38,004 nucleotides of DNA. Origin: Methylococcales bacterium (GTDB lineage Bacteria > Pseudomonadota > Gammaproteobacteria > Methylococcales > Methylomonadaceae). A program made the position numbers and the translations under genes. This document shows, in pieces, positions 17,786 through 26,056 of this stretch. Within the stretch, counting starts at the first letter, position 1, and the number at the start of each line of letters is the position of its first letter. The DNA lies in the NCBI GenBank assembly GCA_023145835.1, contig JAGLDH010000083.1, forward strand, positions 1-38,004. The letters run 5' to 3'. A model generated the notes under the pieces. The model saw only the letters and a list, made by a program, of their open reading frames with translations. It made no database searches and was not told where the DNA came from.

Positions 17786-18675
17786 CGACGACCTCGTTCT
17801 ATATCCAGACAATGTTTAGATAATTGCTGAATTCGATGGCTATTATTTTCATCTAATTTTGCATGAGACCCAAAAAAATACTCGTTTGAATAATCAAAAA
17901 ACCAGTCCAACTCACTTTGTAATTGCTTATACCGTGGAAACTCCTGATAGAACACTTTACTCTGATGTTTAAACAAAGGTTTGCCATTCAATCGATTTAA
18001 GGCATGATGAAAAATAGCCAGCATTTTTTCTTCATCACCCTCAGTCAGTTTGGCTAATTGGCGTGTTGGTTTTTTAAATATTTGGTATTTAGGTAAAAAA
18101 GATAATAGTCCGTATAACCATGCCAGATAGCCAGCCATTAAACTAGTAATGGCAGAAAATATCGTTAACCGCGTAGTCACTGCTGAATTATCAATCAATG
18201 GAGCGAGTTGATCTGGTCGCATATACTCAATGCCATTATCTTTACGAATAGCCAGCTCCCGTAAAGGTGCTGTGGTGAAATGCCAAACAGGCACTTCTTG
18301 CCCCACTGTATTTCCAAATTGCCTAAATTGAAGCGTAAAGGCAGGTAAATCTAACATCTTTACTTCTAATGGCGCATAAAAAACCTGATACGTCAGGTCT
18401 ATTTGATAATGCCAACCATCACTGGCTTTTTTCTTATTAATTTTAACTTTATTCAGATTGAGCCAACGATTAATTGTGCCTCTAGCAGGCAGACTGCTGT
18501 ATTGTAATTCTACCCCTTGGCGAACTTCTACCAATAGGCGTTGAGTAATTTTATCGCCAATCACATAACCAAACGGTCTTGGCGTTTGCACTTGAAATGA
18601 GTGGATAGGCTCACTGATAGAACTGGAACAACTACTTAGTAACAGGGTAATCAATAATAAAAACAAAGGTATCAT
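17782..18675 (-). CDS. mxaA: MxaA, methanol dehydrogenase calcium-insertion protein
   Basis: The 297-residue product begins with a hydrophobic signal and lipobox (LLSSC, Cys16), so it is probably a lipoprotein. A beta-rich periplasmic region runs to about residue 165 (for example RPFGYVIGDKITQRLLVEV). A membrane helix follows (about 170-195, LTIFSAITSLMAGYLAWLYGLL), then a helical C-terminal part rich in charged and aromatic residues. This arrangement and the place between mxaS and mxaC fit MxaA, which in M. extorquens is required for calcium incorporation. The start follows the mxaS stop after one base, and the stop overlaps mxaC. Confidence 0.88.
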   Translation of the reverse strand: MIPLFLLLITLLLSSCSSSISEPIHSFQVQTPRPFGYVIGDKITQRLLVEVRQGVELQYSSLPARGTINRWLNLNKVKINKKKASDGWHYQIDLTYQVFYAPLEVKMLDLPAFTLQFRQFGNTVGQEVPVWHFTTAPLRELAIRKDNGIEYMRPDQLAPLIDNSAVTTRLTIFSAITSLMAGYLAWLYGLLSFLPKYQIFKKPTRQLAKLTEGDEEKMLAIFHHALNRLNGKPLFKHQSKVFYQEFPRYKQLQSELDWFFDYSNEYFFGSHAKLDENNSHRIQQLSKHCLDIERGRR

Positions 18676-18676
18676 C

Positions 18677-19528
18677 TTAGGCGGTATGCTGTAAAAAATA
18701 GTGAGTCATTAATTCAGCACGATAACCTTGCTCAAGAAATAAAGGTTCACAACCAAAGGCTCTAAAACAGTTCTGCAATTGTTGTTTACGTTGTTCAAAG
18801 GCTTCGATAATGCGTTTTTTTAGGGTGGGTCGCATAAATAAAGTACGCGTTTTTCTTTGTTCCATATCCGAAAATTTCACCACGCCCCATCTTGGTAAAG
18901 TGCTATATTCTTGCTTATCCCATAACACCAATGGCACCACCCTATGCTGATTAAGACGTTGCATTTGTTGTTGGATGACCTCCATTGGTAAATAGAAATC
19001 AGACAATAAAAAAACCAGTGAAGCTTTACTGGGCAAGTAGTTAGCCGCTTGTAAAAAGCTTTCAGTTTGCCCTTGGTATTGGGTGTTTTTTAACTGTTTT
19101 GACAGTTCTACCACACGCCCTTGCTGTTGATTTGCAGGAGAGATGAGGAGTCCTGTTTCAATATTTTTTCCACAACCTACAAAACCAAAGCGATCACCGT
19201 GGGCATAAGCTGATTGTGCAATTGATTGTAAACAATTGATTAAAATCTGTGGTTTATTTTGCTCACCCTGATAGTTCATAGAGGAAGATAGGTCAGCAAG
19301 TAAAAAAAGGTTTAATTGAGATTGCTGTTGAAAAGCCTTAATTTGAAAATTCTCGAAAGGGTCTAACACACTAGCTCTTAAATCTATATGCCTGAGATCA
19401 GGGGATGAAATCAGTGGAACATGATGTTTAAAAAGTTGACCACTGCCCACTATTTTTCCTGGGTGCGCGCCGGGAAAAACACTTTGTTGTGCTGGCTTTC
19501 GGTAATAAAAAATAGCCTGTTGATTCAT
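18677..19528 (-). CDS. mxaS: MxaS, DUF58-type protein of the MoxR/vWA module
   Basis: The 283-residue cytoplasmic-type protein has no signal peptide. The DUF58/vWA core shows SPDLRHIDLRASVLDPFENF, then the metal-site motif LLADLSSSMNYQG (about 87-99) and VFLLSDFYLP. DUF58 proteins act with MoxR ATPases as a chaperone pair, here MxaR encoded two genes upstream. It starts three bases after the preceding membrane-protein gene and ends one base before mxaA, so it is part of a tight transcript. It is the usual MxaS length. Confidence 0.88.
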   Translation of the reverse strand: MNQQAIFYYRKPAQQSVFPGAHPGKIVGSGQLFKHHVPLISSPDLRHIDLRASVLDPFENFQIKAFQQQSQLNLFLLADLSSSMNYQGEQNKPQILINCLQSIAQSAYAHGDRFGFVGCGKNIETGLLISPANQQQGRVVELSKQLKNTQYQGQTESFLQAANYLPSKASLVFLLSDFYLPMEVIQQQMQRLNQHRVVPLVLWDKQEYSTLPRWGVVKFSDMEQRKTRTLFMRPTLKKRIIEAFEQRKQQLQNCFRAFGCEPLFLEQGYRAELMTHYFLQHTA

Positions 19529-19530
19529 AC

Positions 19531-20160
19531 TTATGATTGATTGATAACAAGTAAAACAAAGGTAAACGTTAACACCAAGTACCCTGGCAAGCTGTATTTC
19601 AAAGGGCTTTTAACCGCTGCATCCACCAGCCCAGAATAGCTTTTGTCTATTTGGTTATAAAGCGATTCACCCATTAACCAGAGTATTGAATTCCCAACAA
19701 TTAAGGCAATGATGGTGATGAAACTGGCCTCAGTAAATAGAAAAGTTTTTGAGGTAATTAAGGCGGCTCGTTCACTCGTGTGAATTAAATTAGAAAATAA
19801 TATACCTACCATTAAAGCGCCTTCATCAAAGGCGACTAAAAAAAAGGTGTAGGTAAAATAGCGTAATTTTTGAGAAATAGGAAGTAGTTGAGGGGTTCGT
19901 TGGGCTATATAAACGACCGGCAAACAAAGGCAATAAAGTAATAAGCCTATAATGGTAATTAATACCCAAAACTTAAAACCAATAGCCGCATTCACAGAAT
20001 TGGTAAAAAAAGCAGCGTAGGATACACCACTGTAATTATCCAGTTGTTCTGCAATAAATACGCTGATAAATCCCACACCAGCCCAATTTAAGTAAACACC
20101 TAGTAGGTCTGAAAAACCACTTTTTGGACTGATAATGTCTATGATTTTTTGTTTATTCAT
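19531..20160 (-). CDS. Polytopic membrane protein inserted between mxaR and mxaS
   Basis: The 209-residue protein has about five hydrophobic segments, for example VYLNWAGVGFISVFIA, FWVLITIIGLLLYCLCLPVVYIA, FTYTFFLVAFDEGALMVGILF, ASFITIIALIVGNSILWLM and LPGYLVLTFTFVLLVI. I do not recognise a family. The M. extorquens order has mxaR directly followed by mxaS, so this gene is an extra. Its place inside the assembly-module genes suggests a membrane partner for MxaR and MxaS. I chose ATG 20160; an upstream in-frame GTG at 20181 lies inside the neighbouring REP-like repeat and is unlikely. Confidence 0.75.
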   Translation of the reverse strand: MNKQKIIDIISPKSGFSDLLGVYLNWAGVGFISVFIAEQLDNYSGVSYAAFFTNSVNAAIGFKFWVLITIIGLLLYCLCLPVVYIAQRTPQLLPISQKLRYFTYTFFLVAFDEGALMVGILFSNLIHTSERAALITSKTFLFTEASFITIIALIVGNSILWLMGESLYNQIDKSYSGLVDAAVKSPLKYSLPGYLVLTFTFVLLVINQS

Positions 20161-20171
20161 GGCTATTATTA

Positions 20172-20271
20172 TCGTTCTCACTTTTTGCGTGGGAATGCAG
20201 TGGGTGACACTCCGCGTTACGAGACGCAGAGTATCTTTAAATGTGTTATCACGCAGAGCGCGAGAACAATA
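20172..20271. repeat. REP-like element between mxaR and the membrane-protein gene
   Basis: It begins TCGTTCTCACTTTTTGCGTGGG and ends GCGCGAGAACAATAA, with inverted ends. An inner palindromic part (GTGACACTCCGCGTTACGAGACGC) follows the same layout as the element at 16111-16210. Both sit inside the same operon. Confidence 0.7.
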
Positions 20272-20346
20272 AATAATTCGGAGTAAAAAACATATCTTCC
20301 TCTCCTCATTATCATAAATACAAAACAGAGTGTAAAAACTATGCTT

Positions 20347-21366
20347 TCAAGGTGCCGAAATACCCTCAAGAATGCCAGTAATCAACTCTGGCTTTAACTC
20401 ATCCTTTCGATATTCATAAACGGGATTTAAAAAAATTCTGTGTGCCATCGTCACTTGAAAAATAGCCTGCAAATCTTCAGGTAGCAAAGTGGTTCTATCT
20501 TCCAACCAAGCATTTACTTTTGCGGCACGAATTAAAAAACTCATGCCTCTAGGACTACTACCCGCTTGTACTAACTGATTCATTTCCGTATCACTTAGTA
20601 TAATTCCAAAATCGGCAGGCCTTTGGGTGGCTTTCCATAAATTTAGCGCATACTCATGTAATTTCGCGCTTGGTTGAATACTTTCTTGTATTTCTTTTCC
20701 AATTTCATTTAACTGATAATAAGCAATTTTTCCAGATGTAAGGTCTGCAATTAATTTTTCTACATCATGAAAACGAGGATTAAAAATCAGTTCAGATAAA
20801 TCCGCATCATCCTTTGGTGTATCTATATTAATTTCCATCATAAATCGATCCCGTGCTGCAGCGGGCAACTCAAACGTTTCTTCTCGTTCTATGCGGTTTC
20901 TATCTGCAAATACTTGCACATGAGGAAATTGGTAGTCTTGATTAAATGCACTAACACTACGTTCAGCCATCACTCTAAGTAATAACGAGTGTACTTGAGG
21001 CCGTGCACGATTAATTTCATTAAAAAAGAAAGTCGCTAATCTTTCACCTTGTTTTAATAAAGGGCCAGGATCCACTTGAGGTCTACCTCGATTATCAAGA
21101 TAGGTGTAATAAATCAAATCGGCTGGCATTAAATCAATCGTGCCTTCAATACGTTGATAATCACCACCCAACCCTTGGGCTAAAGCTCGAAGCAAGGTGG
21201 TCTTCCCTACCCCAACATTTCCTTCTAGTAGCACATGTCCACGTGCAAACACAGAAATAACACAATGCCTTATCGCTTTATTCTGGCCTAGTATAGTGTC
21301 ATTAATTTGCTGTTCAAACTGTAAGGCTAAGTCACGCCATTCACTGAGTTGATTATTCAAATTCAT
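20347..21366 (-). CDS. mxaR: MxaR, MoxR-family AAA+ ATPase
   Basis: The 339-residue cytoplasmic ATPase belongs to the MoxR group, which is named after this gene. Walker A is GNVGVGKTT (about 49-57). The Walker B region reads FFFNEINRARPQ, with Asn where most MoxR proteins have Asp before the Glu. A sensor-1-like stretch (VFADRNRIEREETFELPAAARDRF) and a C-terminal lid domain follow. With MxaS (DUF58) and the vWA proteins MxaC and MxaL it would form the chaperone that activates methanol dehydrogenase. A ribosome-binding site (AGGAT) stands directly after a terminator-like hairpin that separates it from mxaI. Confidence 0.92.
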   Translation of the reverse strand: MNLNNQLSEWRDLALQFEQQINDTILGQNKAIRHCVISVFARGHVLLEGNVGVGKTTLLRALAQGLGGDYQRIEGTIDLMPADLIYYTYLDNRGRPQVDPGPLLKQGERLATFFFNEINRARPQVHSLLLRVMAERSVSAFNQDYQFPHVQVFADRNRIEREETFELPAAARDRFMMEINIDTPKDDADLSELIFNPRFHDVEKLIADLTSGKIAYYQLNEIGKEIQESIQPSAKLHEYALNLWKATQRPADFGIILSDTEMNQLVQAGSSPRGMSFLIRAAKVNAWLEDRTTLLPEDLQAIFQVTMAHRIFLNPVYEYRKDELKPELITGILEGISAP

Positions 21367-21372
21367 TATCCT

Positions 21373-21406
21373 AAAAAACTCCAGCCCAAAGAGGAATGGG
21401 CAGGAG
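21373..21406 (-). terminator. Internal terminator-like hairpin between mxaI and mxaR
   Basis: On the minus strand CTCCTGCCCA pairs with TGGGCTGGAG, with a single T-T mismatch and an eight-base loop, and six T follow. The mxaR ribosome-binding site and ATG come within a dozen bases. This is the form of an intrinsic terminator, so it probably lowers expression of mxaR and the genes after it relative to mxaFJGI. Confidence 0.75.
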
Positions 21407-21536
21407 GGATTAGTTTTAATATTAGTCTTTACTGGAAACAGTTAGTTAACCTGCTCCAGAAAGGGATTAACATCTATATATATAAATATCAGTACCTTAA
21501 AGGAGGAAAAACTTTCATCTTTCCAGATGAGGTGTC

Positions 21537-21818
21537 TTAAATCTCATCTACGTCATAAACAAACTCACCGGTTTTATTAAGATGGTCTGAACGTTTTTTA
21601 TTACGCGCTTCCATCTCAGTAATCGACTGAGATTGTTTATTAAGTTCGTTGGAATCATGTTTAGGATCATATTTGCTCCCGGCCACTTTTTCAGGATAGC
21701 CAGGTTTTGGCTCCCAGCAATTCCCTGGCTCTTTACAATTTGTACCATCATACGCTTGAACAGATAATGATAGCGATACTGCTAATAATGCAGCAGATGT
21801 TAGTAATATTTTTTTCAT
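21537..21818 (-). CDS. mxaI: MxaI, methanol dehydrogenase small (beta) subunit
   Basis: The 93-residue precursor has a signal peptide ending at VQA; the mature part is about 71 residues. The sequence is typical of MxaI: YDGTNCKEPGNCWEPKPGYP (two cysteines forming the known disulfide), then VAGSKYDPKHD, a Lys/Arg-rich helix (MEARNKKRSDH) and the end GEFVYDVDEI. It wraps around MxaF in the alpha2-beta2 enzyme and is found only with calcium-type enzymes, which supports MxaF rather than XoxF next door. It starts 14 bases after mxaG and ends 130 bases before the hairpin preceding mxaR. Confidence 0.96.
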   Translation of the reverse strand: MKKILLTSAALLAVSLSLSVQAYDGTNCKEPGNCWEPKPGYPEKVAGSKYDPKHDSNELNKQSQSITEMEARNKKRSDHLNKTGEFVYDVDEI

Positions 21819-21832
21819 TTAAAAATCCTCGG

Positions 21833-22315
21833 TTATTTTTTCAGCCATTTTGCTTTTTTGGGTTTACCGGTATAAATCGAACGCAACCATGCCATAATTT
21901 GTAACATTTCATCCGTATTAAAATTGACATACTGAGGCCCCATCATCCCATTAGCTCCTCCAAACAAAACCTCAAAAAGCCCTTTGTCAGTTGCAATACT
22001 AGGATAAGTCCAATAGTCATCCGCTAACCCTGGACCTATTTTTCCTTCTGCTTCATGCCCATGGCAACCTGAACAGCCTGTCATATAGAGGCTTTTACCT
22101 TCTTTAATTACAGCAGCATCCGTGTTATAAGGATTATCACCCTCTTTCATAAACTCTTTAAAAGCATCAGTATCCCCACCTTTTTTTGCAAAGCTCATAT
22201 CTAAAACATCACCTTTCAGTGCATGTCGTAAAGTAATATCTGCTTGAGCTGTCGTCGTGCCACAAAATACAGTTGCTAACACGCTCGTCATTATTACTAT
22301 TTTTTTAAATTTCAT
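21833..22315 (-). CDS. mxaG: MxaG, cytochrome cL electron acceptor of methanol dehydrogenase
   Basis: The 160-residue periplasmic cytochrome has a signal peptide ending near TAQA. A single c-type heme motif is CSGCH (about 79-83). FGGANGMMGPQY downstream provides candidate axial methionines, as in cytochrome cL. It accepts electrons from the PQQ cofactor of methanol dehydrogenase and passes them to a smaller cytochrome. The ATG overlaps the end of mxaJ by 11 bases, indicating translational coupling. The length and the place between mxaJ and mxaI fit the family. Confidence 0.95.
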   Translation of the reverse strand: MKFKKIVIMTSVLATVFCGTTTAQADITLRHALKGDVLDMSFAKKGGDTDAFKEFMKEGDNPYNTDAAVIKEGKSLYMTGCSGCHGHEAEGKIGPGLADDYWTYPSIATDKGLFEVLFGGANGMMGPQYVNFNTDEMLQIMAWLRSIYTGKPKKAKWLKK

Positions 22316-23195
22316 TCATTGTCCTTTTGTTTAGCAGCAATGTTAGTTTTGTTTCAGATAATAAGGGAATTCCTTCTTCTTCAAGAACATCATTAATTTC
22401 TGATTGCTGTTGATTAATAAATTCGTTGAGTTGTTTCAACAAGCTAGCGTCACCCTTACGGACGGCCATAGATGTACTATAATGTTGACCCACTTTTTCA
22501 CCATCAGCTCGGGTACTAGTATCAGGTACAATCGTCATCTGTAATGGTGTAGAAGCTGATTTAACATATCGAGCTATTGAAGGCCCCCATAAAACGGCAA
22601 TTTCTGCTTTACCACTCGCGACATCATTCACTAATTTGCTTGTGTCATATTTAATATATTGATTACGGCGAGATTTAAAACCAACCAGTTCCTTGTTGTA
22701 GTTAAACATATCGCTGTATCGACCAATGGCACGAATCATCACTTCTGAGGGAGTGCCAGGAATAAACCCAATTCGCTTAACTGATCGTAAAACCTCGCTG
22801 TTCCAGTTTTTTAAATCTAAATCATCTTCTTCTCGAGAAATAAAGGTATAGGCTGATCGATAATAAGGTTTTGTAGTGAGGACTCTTGGATCTCCTGCAT
22901 CTACCCCAATTACCACGTCACATAAACCTTTATCTAGAAAATCACGTACGAAATAGCGAGGATCCTTCCAGTAAACATGCTTGATTTTACGATTAAGTTT
23001 TTGCCCTAATAATTTGCTTAGTTTATTTTCAAAACCTTCTCCATTTTTATTGGAATAAGGCATTTCATTTTCTGCTGAACAAATTTTAAGGACTTCTCCT
23101 GTTGGGGCTAAAGTGACATTATTTGATGCCGTAGCAGCACAGCCTGAGAGCAATGATGCCCCTAACAAAAAGAACGATCTTATTTTTTGTATCAT
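22305..23195 (-). CDS. mxaJ: MxaJ, periplasmic binding-protein-like methanol dehydrogenase accessory protein
   Basis: The 296-residue product is related to family 3 solute-binding proteins: VLKICSAENEMPYSNKNGEGFENKLSKLLG, then DVVIGVDAGDPRVLTTKPYYRS and EIAVLWGPSIARYV. The N-terminus contains a lipobox-like LLSGC (Cys19), so it may be lipid-anchored rather than soluble. MxaJ is required for active methanol dehydrogenase, with a proposed chaperone role. It lies 100 bases after mxaF, and the gap holds a nested stem-loop. Its stop overlaps mxaG. Confidence 0.94.
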   Translation of the reverse strand: MIQKIRSFFLLGASLLSGCAATASNNVTLAPTGEVLKICSAENEMPYSNKNGEGFENKLSKLLGQKLNRKIKHVYWKDPRYFVRDFLDKGLCDVVIGVDAGDPRVLTTKPYYRSAYTFISREEDDLDLKNWNSEVLRSVKRIGFIPGTPSEVMIRAIGRYSDMFNYNKELVGFKSRRNQYIKYDTSKLVNDVASGKAEIAVLWGPSIARYVKSASTPLQMTIVPDTSTRADGEKVGQHYSTSMAVRKGDASLLKQLNEFINQQQSEINDVLEEEGIPLLSETKLTLLLNKRTMNEI

Positions 23196-23230
23196 TGTGT
23201 TTTTACCTTAATAGAATGAATGGTTAGTAA

Positions 23231-23283
23231 GAGAGAGATTTATTCGTGATTTCAATGTAAATGATCACGAGGAAACCTCTCTC
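23231..23283 (-). promoter_or_regulatory. Nested stem-loop between mxaF and mxaJ
   Basis: On the minus strand GAGAGAG pairs with CTCTCTC (outer arms), and CGTGAT pairs with ATCACG (inner arms). No T run follows. The likely role is protecting or ending processed mxaF mRNA so that MxaF is made in excess of MxaJ; this is inference from position and shape. Confidence 0.5.
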
Positions 23284-23295
23284 CCCATTTGCTAT

Positions 23296-25107
23296 TTAAT
23301 CAAGTGCAAAAACCATGACACCACCCCCCATTTGGGTATAATGCGCTAATTCCTTAAAGGCACCTACAGCACCCAGTCCAGCGGTTGGATCTTGTAAGTC
23401 AAACACAAGTCCTACACCGGGCCAGCCACCTACTCCGTAGTAAATAGCAACAAACTGCTTACCATCATGCTTATAGGTAATTGGATGACCAATGACTCCA
23501 GAAGGTAGTTTAAACTTCCAAAGTTCTTCACCATTTTTAGAATTAAGTGCTTTGATATAACCATCTAGTGTGCCGTAGAAAACCAAGTCACCTGCAGTTG
23601 CCATTGTTCCACCCCAGACGGCAAATTTTTCAGCAATTTCCCACTTGAATTCGCCCGTGACAGAATCCATCGCTTTCACTTGCCCCAAAGTACCTTTAGG
23701 CCCTGGATACATGTTTAGCGTTGCACCGACAAAGAACTGCCCTGCTCGATATGGCAACATAAATGGTTCCCAGTCCATACAGATATGATTTGTTCCCATA
23801 AAGAATAATTTCTTGTTAGGATCGTATGATTCAATTCCTTGGTTGTGATAACCCATCGCAGAAGGACAAATGCCTTTCGCTTCATGATCCATATGTGTTG
23901 AATATTCAGGGTCACGAATTGGAAGTCCTGTTTTCAGATCCACTTTTTTAACCCAGTTTACCGTGTCATCAATTTTGAATGCATTGACTAAGTCACCCGT
24001 TTCACGGTTTAAGGTATAAACCAATCCATTACGATCTGGATGTGTCAGCAATTTAGTCATTTTTCCATCAACCATTTGCTCAGACAGCCCCATGTAGTTC
24101 ACACCCGCATAATCCCATTCGTCATGTGGTGTTTTCTGGTACCCAAATTTAGCTTTGCCTGTATTAACATCACGTCCCCAGATTGTCATCGTCCATTTAT
24201 TATCTCCGGGACGCATCGTTTCATTCCAAGGAGCTGGATTGCCAGAGCCATAATAAAGCATTTCTAACTCAGTATCGTAAGCATACCAACCCCAGTTAGT
24301 CCCGCCACCAATTTTCCAGGCATCGTCTTCCCAGGTTTTGGTTCCTAAATCAAATTGTCCGTAATGTGGATTATCTTCATTAAAGCCTTCACCAATTCCA
24401 ATGTCTTTATCTGGCCCCGTTGCATAAACACGCCATACTTGTGAGCCGTCTTTTATATTATAAGCAGTTGCATAACCGCGAACACCTAACTCTGCACCAG
24501 CACTACCAACGATAACTAAATCTTTGGCAACAAAAGGAGCTGAAGTTAAAGTTGACCCCACCGCTATATCAGAATTTTCTATCTTCCAAAGTAATTTACC
24601 TGTTCTGGCATCTATAGCTGTTAAATGACCATCTAGCTGATCTTGAAAAATAGTTGATGGATATTCTTTTGTACCTGGAGCGTATGCTAATCCTCTGTTA
24701 ACAACATCGCAACAGGCGACTGCACGAGCGGCTGGGTTTTGCTTCGGTTTGTATTCCCATAAAATTTTATCGGGTTCATTGAGATCAATTGCAAAAATAT
24801 TATTTGGAAAAGGGGAATGAACATACATAATGCCATCAACCACTAATGGACCACCCTCATGCCCGTTAAGCACACCGGTCGAAAATGACCAAACAGGTTT
24901 TAATTTGTGTACATTTTGGATGTTTATTTGGTACATTTCACTAAAGTGAGTAGAGCCATAGTCTTTAGTCTGCATTGCCCAGTTAGTATTCTGTTTAGAG
25001 ATAGAGTCTAACTTCTGATTGGCATTTGTCTGTTGTGACACAGACAACATTGCACTAGAAACTAAAATACCAGTTCCCACATTCCGAGCAAATTTTATAA
25101 TTTGCAT
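23296..25107 (-). CDS. mxaF: MxaF, PQQ- and calcium-dependent methanol dehydrogenase large subunit
   Basis: This periplasmic enzyme oxidises methanol to formaldehyde. The 603-residue precursor has a signal peptide of about 29 residues (end near NAN). Key residues fit the M. extorquens enzyme with a constant offset of 29: the vicinal disulfide Cys132-Cys133 ([10 protein letters not shown]), calcium ligands Glu206 ([10 protein letters not shown]) and Asn290 ([10 protein letters not shown]), and the catalytic base Asp332 ([10 protein letters not shown]). The residue two after this Asp is Ala334. Lanthanide-type XoxF enzymes have Asp there, so this is MxaF. Eight-bladed propeller tryptophan-docking motifs recur along the chain. 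It is first in the operon, with a GGAGG ribosome-binding site and a structured leader. Confidence 0.98.
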   Translation of the reverse strand: MQIIKFARNVGTGILVSSAMLSVSQQTNANQKLDSISKQNTNWAMQTKDYGSTHFSEMYQINIQNVHKLKPVWSFSTGVLNGHEGGPLVVDGIMYVHSPFPNNIFAIDLNEPDKILWEYKPKQNPAARAVACCDVVNRGLAYAPGTKEYPSTIFQDQLDGHLTAIDARTGKLLWKIENSDIAVGSTLTSAPFVAKDLVIVGSAGAELGVRGYATAYNIKDGSQVWRVYATGPDKDIGIGEGFNEDNPHYGQFDLGTKTWEDDAWKIGGGTNWGWYAYDTELEMLYYGSGNPAPWNETMRPGDNKWTMTIWGRDVNTGKAKFGYQKTPHDEWDYAGVNYMGLSEQMVDGKMTKLLTHPDRNGLVYTLNRETGDLVNAFKIDDTVNWVKKVDLKTGLPIRDPEYSTHMDHEAKGICPSAMGYHNQGIESYDPNKKLFFMGTNHICMDWEPFMLPYRAGQFFVGATLNMYPGPKGTLGQVKAMDSVTGEFKWEIAEKFAVWGGTMATAGDLVFYGTLDGYIKALNSKNGEELWKFKLPSGVIGHPITYKHDGKQFVAIYYGVGGWPGVGLVFDLQDPTAGLGAVGAFKELAHYTQMGGGVMVFALD

Positions 25108-25133
25108 GATTCCTCCAGATAATTTTATTTAAA

Positions 25134-25217
25134 GAAAGCATTTGCCGATAAAAAATGGCTATTAAAAAAAGTTATAGCCAACCCGATCAAAGTAACAAAT
25201 GCCCGACAAATGCTTTC
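25134..25217 (-). promoter_or_regulatory. Structured mxaF leader with nested hairpins (possible attenuator)
   Basis: Outer 11-base arms GAAAGCATTTG and CAAATGCTTTC lie at the two ends. Inside, TGGCTAT and ATAGCCA form a hairpin followed on the mxaF strand by TTTTTTAT, the shape of a weak intrinsic terminator. The GCATTTG unit occurs twice on the 5' side (complements of 25207-25213 and 25196-25202), so the 3' arm could pair with either copy. The structure ends 26 bases before the mxaF ATG. Confidence 0.55.
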
Positions 25218-25295
25218 AGCTAGTATATTTTTTTGACTAATCAAGAGATACGGAAGAAATGATGAATTGCGCATGAATATTACACAGCGAAATAT

Positions 25296-25347
25296 AGGAA
25301 ATTTTCCTCACATATTTATAGGAAATAAAAAGGAAATCCTCCTATAT
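25296..25347. promoter_or_regulatory. Cluster of AGGAAA/TTTCCT boxes between mxaF and mxaB
   Basis: AGGAAATTTTCCT at 25296-25308 is a palindrome with six-base arms. Further AGGAAA boxes start at 25320 and 25331, the latter as AGGAAATCCTCCTATA. The cluster is 195 bases from mxaF and about 60-100 bases from the mxaB start. The same core occurs at 28050, 30088 and 31748. It is a candidate operator for the LuxR-type regulators encoded nearby. Confidence 0.65.
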
Positions 25348-25402
25348 CATTCACAATTTTCTCATTACATAATAAAAAAATTTGAGTGACAATAAAGTAG
25401 CA

Positions 25403-26056
25403 ATGAGCAAAATCAGTGTTTTAATTGTTGACGATCACGCAGTAGTAAGAACTGGCTATAAAACCTACCTCTCTTTTTCAGACAAAATCGGTGATATTTA
25501 TGAAGCCGATTGTGGGGAAACAGCTTGCCAGCAATATATACAACATCGGGTCGATGTTGTAGTGATGGATTTATCAATGCCGGGCATGGGCGGATTAGAA
25601 TGCATTAGACGATTAATAAGCCGTGATTCCCTTTGCAAGGTTTTGGTATTTAGTATTCATAATGAAATAGTTTATGCCACACGTGCAATTAAATCAGGTG
25701 CTAAAGGCTATATTACAAAAAACAGCATCCCAGAAACACTGGTAACTGCAGTTTGTTCAATCGCGCAAGGTCAGACCTTTATTGATGCCGAAATGGCACA
25801 ACAATTAGCAATGAACATGGTCACTGAACAAAGTGATGAGTCTAAAATAAAATCACTTTCACCTCGTGAATTTGATGTATTTTGCTTAATTGCCAATGGT
25901 AGTAGTTCACATGAAGCAGCAAAGAAGCTGCACTTGAGTTATAAAACTGTGTGCAATCACAGTACGGCAATTAAAGATAAGTTAGCGGTTAAAACCATCG
26001 CTGAGTTTACTTTGCTAGCAACTCGACAAGGTCTGATAGAATCAGATAATTATTAA
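25403..26056 (+). CDS. mxaB: MxaB-like LuxR/NarL-family response regulator
   Basis: The 217-residue response regulator is transcribed away from mxaF. The receiver has the acidic pair VDDH (Asp10, Asp11), phospho-acceptor Asp56 (VVVMDLSMPG) and Lys106 (GAKGYITKNS), so it looks functional. The C-terminal LuxR-type helix-turn-helix (about 150-210) contains SPREFDVFCLIANG and LSYKTVCNHSTAIKDKL. Type I methanotrophs have a regulator of this kind, MxaB, controlling mxa genes; divergent placement at mxaF supports that name. I chose ATG 25403, since the upstream TTG 25382 extension has no better ribosome-binding site. It is closely similar to the regulators at 28137 and 31774. Confidence 0.8.
   Translation: MSKISVLIVDDHAVVRTGYKTYLSFSDKIGDIYEADCGETACQQYIQHRVDVVVMDLSMPGMGGLECIRRLISRDSLCKVLVFSIHNEIVYATRAIKSGAKGYITKNSIPETLVTAVCSIAQGQTFIDAEMAQQLAMNMVTEQSDESKIKSLSPREFDVFCLIANGSSSHEAAKKLHLSYKTVCNHSTAIKDKLAVKTIAEFTLLATRQGLIESDNY

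Noticed and set aside
20161-20181. GTG start at 20181 for the membrane protein
   Set aside because: It lies inside a REP-like repeat, while ATG 20160 gives a normal N-terminus.
23296-25107. XoxF-type lanthanide methanol dehydrogenase
   Set aside because: The residue two after the catalytic Asp is Ala (WDYAG), not Asp, and an mxaI gene is present; both mark the calcium enzyme MxaF.
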